DNA of 64,000 nt from Acanthochromis polyacanthus (Eukaryota > Chordata > Actinopteri > Pomacentridae), in contig NC_067134.1 in assembly GCF_021347895.1 (NCBI RefSeq), forward strand, positions 27,564,152 through 27,628,151, read 5' to 3'. The position numbers were made by a program, and so were the translations under genes. The notes beneath the pieces are model-generated. The model saw only the letters and a list, made by a program, of their open reading frames with translations. It ran no database searches and was not told the origin of the DNA. Of the stretch, positions 57,925-64,000 are shown piece after piece (the stretch's first letter is position 1; every line of letters begins with the position of its first letter).

Positions 57925-59099
57925 GTCTATCTTCTGTGAGGGAAATGATGGAGGTGAGTCGCAGGTGCAGCAAAGAATCTCCACTAATTGAGTGAAGTAC
58001 AGGAGCCCAGGAGGGACAGGCAGGTGCAGAGCTGCTGGCCGGGGTCAGATGAGGGAATCCTCCCCTTCACTGTTCCTCTTGTAATTGCATTTAGCCTAAT
58101 CTGTCCCCCGGCTTCCCATCTGTGGAAAAAGAAAAACTACTCTGAGCTTTGAGCAGTCATCTGGCAGGAGTCTCTCGCTACGTCGGCTTGGCATTCAGAC
58201 GAAGAACAAATGAAAACCGAGTTACCAGGCTGGGAGATCAATGGAGAAAAATGAAAAAAAAGAGAGGAAATGTACAGTACAGCAGCGTTACAGGTGTCTG
58301 GAGAGCGGAGACGGATGCCAGGCGTCAGGATTTGGCTCCCGGAGTCGCCTCGTGTTCCAGACAACGACGATCCTCCGTGGTAATAAAACACTGTGCTGAA
58401 AACCAGCCTGATATTAACTGTGACAGGCGTGCCCTCCTCCTTCATCTGGAAGTAGCAAACAAGGAGAATCCACCCCAGAAGAGTTTCATTTTTCTGTTGT
58501 TGTAACAGAAGTACATGCCAGCGAGAGAACAGAGGCCGCTGTAGTGTTTCTTTTTTCTAATTTTACCAGGTGTAATGCAGTAATATTGTAGTTTTCTGTC
58601 CACCCAAGTACAATAGACATCATTACTAGTTCATTATTAATGAGCGATTTCACCTCAGACGATTTATTGTCCATTTGGGCAGCTGAAAAGACGTCTTCAT
58701 CTTTCATGAGATGAATAGGAAATTGAATTTTAATGTCGCTTTGTGGACTTTTTATCTTTCAACCATGTGTTATTTTTCATTTTAACCATTATAGACCAGA
58801 ACAGAAAAGCTCCAAGACATGTTTTAAACTGTCAGTAATACTTTATTCAAGGGTGAAAATGAGTCTTTTTGCCTGTCATTACTGTAAAATTATGGGTTTT
58901 GCATCCGTCTGGATCAGATCAGTGGTTTCCAACCTGGAGGGGGCACCAGAGAGCAGAGAGGCTGAAAAGCTTTGTCTGTTCCTTAAAAATTCACATTCTG
59001 GATGAAATCAGAGCAACAGACTTACTGTGTCATCACAAGTCTCCCTATAAAACATTTTTCAACACATTTATTTGGTCTTTCAAAAATCCGTTGCTACTT
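57925..59099. other. Repeat-poor non-coding stretch
   Basis: No recognised repeat or exon. Confidence 0.4.
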
Positions 59100-59558
59100 C
59101 GATGACCACACCTCCTTCACCTCTCTTTCTTCAGGTCGGCTCGCTAGCTCGTCCACATTCATTATTTTTGTGTGCAGTTGGAAATTTGCTGACGGAAACG
59201 ATGTCAGAAAAACGCAAAACTGCTGAAGATTCCGTCAAAGACTCTGGCTGTACCTCTGGAGTTACCTTAAATTTAGTTTTATTGAAGGACGAGACAGAAT
59301 TCGACCCAAACGTGTTGTTTGTGGTGAAATGCTAACAAATGACAGCATGAAGCCAAGCAAACTACAGCGACATCAGAGAACAAAGCACATGCTGGTAAAG
59401 TTGGAAAGATATTCCCAGATTTGGACTTCCAGCATCAATAACTCATTAGATATACGTTGTCAAAACATAAACGATGCCTCTTTCCCATCGCTGGAAGGTA
59501 GACAGTATGCTACAAGCCCAGTTTTATCAAGAGTAGCTACAGAAATAACATTGGTGTT
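59100..59558 (+). pseudogene. ZBED5/FAM200-like hAT transposase N-terminal remnant
   Basis: From ATG at 59201 the frame reads MSEKRKTAEDSVKDSGCTSG, V-T-L-N-L, and so on. After a frameshift near 59300 the other frame gives VVCGEMLTNDSMKPSKLQRH, Q-R-T-K-H, the BED-type finger of ZBED5/FAM200-like hAT transposases (usual text CVVCGE.L.N.SMKPSKL.RHL.TKH). The first zinc-ligand Cys appears as Arg. The rest decays and is cut by the palindromic hAT element at 59559. Confidence 0.75.
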
Positions 59559-60150
59559 TAGGGCTGAACCCGAATATCTGAATATTCGTTCGTAACGGTG
59601 GTATCCAGATATTCGCCCCCTCCCCCGCGCCGGTCTTATGTTACCGGGTGGAACGAATATTCGGCGCTACTGTCTTCCCTCCGCCTTCGGCCCACATTGG
59701 CTCATCTCGTCCTGTGATCACATAAACATATACACATATGTCTATGTGATCACCCCCTCCTCCCCCCAGACGAAATAGGAATATTCGGAGCTCGTCTCTT
59801 CCCTTCGCCTTCGGCCCACTTCGGCTCATCTCGGCTCATCCATTCATGTTTCTTACCACCACCTGAATGGCCGGGTTGCTGTCGACTCTGACGTCACGCT
59901 TCACTTTGCTGCATAAACACAAGACAAGATGCTGAAGACCTCCGCTGTTTGGGAATTCTTCAGTTTAACTGAAGACAAAACGAAGGCAGTGTGCAAAATT
60001 TGCGTCCGGGAGACCAGACGAATGGATCCGAATATTCGGGCCGCCGCCGCCGCTGCCCCCGCTCCATTGGACGTAATGGGGCAGAACGAATATTCGGATA
60101 TTCGTCTTTAATAGGGCCCGAATATCCGGAAACTATTTGGGCCAGCCCTA
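59559..60150 (+). mobile_element. hAT element with CGAATATTCG palindromes, copy 2
   Basis: The ends TAGGGCTGA ... CCAGCCCTA are flanked by TTGGTGTT (59551-59558) and TTAGTGTT (60151-60158), 7 of 8 matching. The interior contains at least six GAATATTCG-type motifs (about 59580, 59655, 59770, 60028, 60087, 60096). This copy keeps an open BED-like frame (59929-60111). It is about 125 bp shorter than copy 1, mainly because the long C run and a second GC-rich part are missing. Confidence 0.9.
59929..60111 (+). CDS. BED-finger-like open frame inside hAT copy 2
   Basis: The frame encodes MLKTSAVWEFFSLTEDKTKA, VCKICVRETRRMDPNIRAAA and stops after 60 residues. S-x-V-W-x-F-F...C-K-I-C is the first half of a BED zinc finger (aromatics plus CxxC); the H-x-H/C half is missing. 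It is probably a truncated transposase start. Copy 1 has the same start but a stop after 15 residues. Whether it is expressed is unknown; more likely it is a relic. Confidence 0.45.
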   Translation: MLKTSAVWEFFSLTEDKTKAVCKICVRETRRMDPNIRAAAAAAPAPLDVMGQNEYSDIRL

Positions 60151-61262
60151 TTAGTGTTTATACGAGTGCACAGGGACCATCTGTAAATAACAAAACCGCA
60201 AAAAGAAACACAAATATTAAGTAACTCCACTCTTATACACTGTAGTGTCTCCAAAATCACTGCATCCTTCAGCTGACTCCTGCTGATCATACAACAACTC
60301 TTGTTTCAGTATAAAAATAATTTTCTATCGTAAATTCAATAACGTCACTCTTATGCACTGTAATGTCATCAAATTTACCAAGCCAAATAGGCGGGGATGT
60401 CCTGTATTAGACTGTGGTGATCAAATGTTCCTTCTTGTCACTTCCTGCATCAGAACCCCTGAAAGTGAATGAATGAATTCTCCCAGAAGCTTCCCAACAC
60501 TCAGATGTCCTGTCTGTATCCTTTTGGATTATAGATTTGGCCTTTAATAATCAATGACAGCATGGTTGTCAGAACAGATTAGAGGCATAATCTCCAGTGT
60601 ATGCCTTCATAATACTCTTTGCAGCGTAACTCTCAGAAGGAACAAGCCCCAACTTAGAGCGGCGTTGGTTTCCACCGCAGGGCATCGTAGGTTTCATTAG
60701 TAACCCCTCAGTGTCAGAATTGCATCCTTTAAAGAGTGTTTTTTGAGTTTATTTTTCAAGCGATATTTTTGGAGCATCTTGACGTTCTGATCAAACTGAT
60801 AGAGAAGATTATTTGACAGCTGAATCCCCATGCGAGGCTGGTGAAACTGTGCCACAGGCCGCCGGGGATTCATCAGTGAATGCAAACATCACAACAACTC
60901 CTCACGTCCTCCTCCGCCGTCTCCGTAATGCAGCGCCTGCCCTTCATCTCTCCCTAAGTTCTGCAAGCGAAGGGGTCACCATCTGCTGCCATCATGCCTG
61001 AGCAATGCCCTCTCCATTTGCATTTCTCCCTGTTTATTGAGGTGTGAGATGCTGGCACGCCAACGCCATCATTCTCCGCGGCCCTGGCTGATTTCCCAGA
61101 CCTTTCAGCCGATAGAGGTGAGCTGACGACAGCTTCGGCGGATGGAGAGCCGCACTCTGATGTCGGCTTGGGCACCGGGAACCTGTTCCAACTTGGCACC
61201 GGTTCCGAGATTTTGAAGAAATTGTTACTAAAGGTTGATTTCTGTTCATTGGTTCCTAAACA
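60151..61262. other. Non-coding, no feature recognised
   Basis: Two loosely similar stretches (ACTCTTATACACTGTAGTGT at about 60224 and ACTCTTATGCACTGTAATGT at about 60347) form a direct pair. Otherwise nothing was recognised. Confidence 0.4.
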
Positions 61263-61439
61263 CATCAGAATCAGCTTTAATGGCCGAGTACGTACACAGC
61301 ATACAAGGAGGTTTCAGCTGTAGGTGGAATAACTAAATAGTAAATAATAAGAAAGAAGAGGGAAAGAAAAAATAGTGGTAATAAAAATAGCCAAAGCTGC
61401 AAGCAGGGTTAAACGGGTCCTCGCATCCTTGGTGGTCAG

Positions 61440-61830
61440 CAATTCCAAACATTTCCACCAGGTGGCGTCGCGACTAAGGGTGTATTTTTACCTATGGATG
61501 TGATGAGGGCTGTACTCTGATCATACATGTAAACTTTCAGGCAGATTGGAGCACGTGCAGGCTAGTTATGCATCACTTCCTGTCCATCCACCAGGTGGCG
61601 CTATGACTGTGACTGTATATCGGCATGTGAATGTCATCAGGGCTGGACTCTGATTATACATGTAAAATTTCAGGCAAATTGGAGCATGTACAAGCTAGTT
61701 ACACATCACTTCCTGTCCATCCACCAGGTGGCGCTATAACTGTGACTGTATAGTGCCATGTGAATGTCATCAGGGCTGTACTCTGATCATACATGTAAAG
61801 TTTCAGGCCAAGTGAAGCATGTCCAGGGCA
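61440..61830 (+). repeat. Three 133-bp tandem units each with a CTCF-like motif
   Basis: Each unit reads CACTTCCTGTCCATCCACCA ... GTGGCGCTATAACTGTGACT ... TCATCAGGGCTGTACTCTGA ... TACATGTAAAGTTTCAGGC. CCACCAGGTGGCG occurs at 61455, 61588 and 61721, exactly 133 bp apart. The first unit is the most diverged and a fourth is partial. Confidence 0.85.
61455..61734 (+). promoter_or_regulatory. Cluster of three CTCF-consensus-like sites
   Basis: CCACCAGGTGGCGT at 61455-61468 matches the CCASYAGRKGGCRS consensus at all but the last base. CCACCAGGTGGCGC at 61588-61601 and 61721-61734 match at all 14 positions. All three point the same way. Occupancy is untested. Confidence 0.5.
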
Positions 61831-62980
61831 GTTACACAGCATTTCCTGTTTCATGGCAGCTTGTTGAAATTCCTGGGGCGACCATTTTCACGTGCTCAGA
61901 CTTTTGCGGAGCATTTTGGGAACTTTTCATCATCCATGACCGCTGTACATCCTGGACAAGTTTGAGCTCTCTCTGGGTTACCCTGTTTGAGTTTATAGCT
62001 TTTGAAAACGTGCAAAAATAGCACAAAATTGTCCAAAAATTTGACACATAATTCAAAATGGCCGACTTCCTGTTGTGTTCGGACATGGGTGTCCGTTTCA
62101 GTTTTCTGTGTCTTGCTGAGTTACATGTGTGTACCAAATGTCAAATGTTTGAAATTTTCCAAGTGGCACTATTGAGCCATTCCCCTAAATTATCAAATTA
62201 TTTGCCAGTTCTGATGTGTGTGCAAATTTTGATGCACTTCCGAGTTTGTTTAGGGCGTCAAAAATGCTTTTCTTCCGTGCGATGTAGAAATTATGACACA
62301 TGTAAACCCATGGCTATCAATAGTATAACACAATATTTAAAGATATTTACATGCTAGAAAGGAAAATATAAACACGGTAGTGGAAAGTGATGATTGTTAC
62401 GTGATGATACAGTTCAAAAAGCCTGAAAAGAATGCTGTTCTTAGTGCAGAAAGTACTTTACATCTCTATTGCTGTTTATTAGGGTGATGGCAGTTAGGTA
62501 GAAGCTGTTCTTGTGTCTGGTTTTATGTACATGGCTCTGTAGCCCCTAGCAAAGGAGAGGGGCAAAAACAGTTTATATCCAGACTGAAAGAGGTCTCCGA
62601 TGGTGTTCCCTCTTGCTGGTTCTAGTGGAGAACACTTCCTGGATGGAGGACAGGGGGCTCCACTGATGTTCTCTGCAGTCCCTACTATGTGCTCAGTGTG
62701 TTCAGTGGGTGTGTTATGTCCTCTTCTATTATGTTTGGAATTTATGTAATGGCCCTGTTGTTTAATTCTGTGAGGATCGGTGTGGGAAGACCGATTATTT
62801 TTAGGCTGTGGTGGTTATGAGTTTGGTTTTGTTTGTAAGGGAAGCAGGTGGAGTTGTACAGGAGGATAAACTGGATGATGCTTTGATACAGCAACAGAAA
62901 GAGATGGAAGTCCTTGTAGTTTAGGGATGGCTGAGAGCCTCTGCTGGCTTCTTTTTTGGATGTCCAGGGTGAGTTTATTG

Positions 62981-63876
62981 TCTCGTGTTTTCACAGAGTA
63001 TTTAAAACTGCTTTGTTATTGATGAAGAAGGGCTGCTACAAAATGCTTTACCAGACTCTGCTGTTGTTCCTGTAAATTATCCAGCGTAAACACAAACCAA
63101 ACTGGTGGGACTGCTTTATCTAACTTTGTCTTTCTGCTGCTAACATTTATAAGCAAAATCTCACAAACTCTGATGTGAAGAATGCACGGAGACATCGCAA
63201 TAACGTTACACCAACAAAGACTCTTTATTTCTCCTCTGTGACAGCAAACACAACACACACTTTCAGTAACTATTCTGCTTTTTACGCACCGGGAGAGACT
63301 CTTTTCTCAACAAAGCTACTGGTTTCCATAAAGGAGATGTGCAGTCGGGCTGTGGCTGTGTTTCCTCACTGCTTAGAAACACATTCATTCATATAGTTAG
63401 TCTGTGATTGTTCTACTTGATTGTCAGACGAGGGTAGTGATGGAGAAAATAGATCAGAAAAATAGTTGAAATACAAACAATACCCAGCTGTACTCTGGAA
63501 GCAACAAGTGTAACACAGCAATTAGGAGAAAGGGACAGCAGTCAGGGCTGGATGGGACTCTTTAGATGCTCACTCAGAGCTTATATTTAGTAGAGTGCTA
63601 GGAAATGACGCTTGCATATAAAACGCTCTCTGTGAGAAGGATTGTCGCTCGATTGGCAGCCGAATTAGACACCGAGGCTCACGGAAAGGATCTTTGTGAG
63701 GGTTTTGTGGGGAGCAGATTAAGCCGAGTTGAAAACAGTTTTGACACAGCCGTGCTCTCTGGGGCGCAAAGTTTCATTCGATGATTCAAGAATAAATTTC
63801 AGTGTTCTTCTGAAACATACTTGGACTGAATGAAAGTTTTCAATATGGATTCATTTACAGTCGATTAATGGAAGAG
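62981..63876. other. Non-coding, no feature recognised
   Basis: No recognised repeat or exon. Confidence 0.4.
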
Positions 63877-64000
63877 AAGTGGGATGGATGGATGGATGGA
63901 TGGATGGATGGATGGATGGATGGATGGATGGATAGTTGGATGAATGGATGGATGATAGATGGTTGATAAATGGATGGATAGATGCTGGATGGATGGATGA
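63877..64000 (+). repeat. (GGAT)n array running off the window end
   Basis: GGAT units from GTGGGATGGATGG onward, with AGATGG, TTGGATG and ATGCTGG variants. The array continues past the last base. Confidence 0.95.

Larger units (their letters stand above)
61390..62350 (+). mobile_element. Unclassified insertion carrying a 133-bp tandem repeat
   Basis: It begins CCAAAGCTGCAAGCAGGGTT and ends near GGCTATCAATAGTATAACAC. It is unrelated to the LINE around it. The first 440 bp are tandem repeats. The rest (AATTTGACACATAATTCAAA, TGGCCGACTTCCTGTT) resembles a fish repeat that often follows such units. The class is unknown. Confidence 0.5.
61263..62980 (-). mobile_element. Decayed non-LTR retrotransposon 3' part with a large insertion
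   Basis: CATCAGAATCAGCTTTAATG at the left is a usual 3' end of fish LINE copies. The right part, read on the minus strand, resembles the C-terminus of a non-LTR reverse transcriptase (peptides like KDFHLFLLLYQSIIQFILLY, KIIGLPTPILTELN, HKNSFYLTAITL) with several frameshifts. The two parts are separated by an insertion at about 61390-62350. Confidence 0.55.

Overview
The window looks like a teleost (ray-finned fish) nuclear genome, probably percomorph-like. It has one multi-exon vertebrate muscle gene with GT-AG introns, dense fish-type transposon debris (hAT-like, Tc1-like, Tigger-like and piggyBac-like non-autonomous elements, L2-like LINE tails, GGAT tetranucleotide arrays) and long stretches with no coding sequence. 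Species cannot be fixed from the sequence.

Region 2.8-18.3 kb (+ strand) is the only convincing host gene: the Xin actin-binding repeat gene xirp2. Three small exons (2849-2926, 3112-3181, 3534-3637) lead into a single 9.2-kb exon (4160-13402). That exon carries 28 canonical Xin repeats, about 17 degenerate repeats, proline-rich tracts and the XIRP2-type C-terminus, and it ends in its own stop. About 2.8 kb downstream, two further exons (16217-16350 and 16434-17946) encode a complete LIM domain and an acidic, EPLIN-like tail with polyadenylation signals. The phases fit: the third small exon ends in phase 0 and the LIM exon starts in phase 0. Skipping the giant exon therefore gives an open 632-residue reading frame (from the first visible codon), the fish counterpart of the mammalian short, Xin-repeat-less XIRP2. 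Amino-terminal exons probably lie before position 1.

Region 18.3-64 kb has no convincing host coding exon. A GC-rich block at 22.6-22.9 kb with two inverted CCAAT boxes and a good splice donor looks like a promoter plus non-coding first exon. If so, the following 41 kb may be the first intron of the next gene (B3GALT1 follows XIRP2 in mammals; this is inference only).

The rest is a layered transposon landscape. About ten copies of an hAT-like element have interiors expanded into (TTTTTGTC/ATTTTGTGTCTC) minisatellites, with three pairs in facing inverted orientation. There are three TTAA-type piggyBac-like MITEs, two with a long central palindrome. Two copies of an hAT element are studded with CGAATATTCG palindromes, carry a BED-finger fragment and are flanked by 8-bp target duplications. 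There are also a foldback element with arms of about 440 bp, L2-like LINE insertions with visible target-site duplications, a Tigger-like element that was later tandemly duplicated, and Tc1 and ZBED5-like hAT transposase remnants.

The items most worth a second look are: a 547-bp element (50480-51026) bounded by perfect 9-bp duplications that carries the N-terminus of a RecQ-like helicase (PTGFGKS Walker A); a 133-bp tandem repeat (61.4-61.8 kb) that places a CTCF-consensus-like motif at an exact 133-bp spacing; the palindrome-rich hAT family; and the xirp2 alternative-splice architecture.
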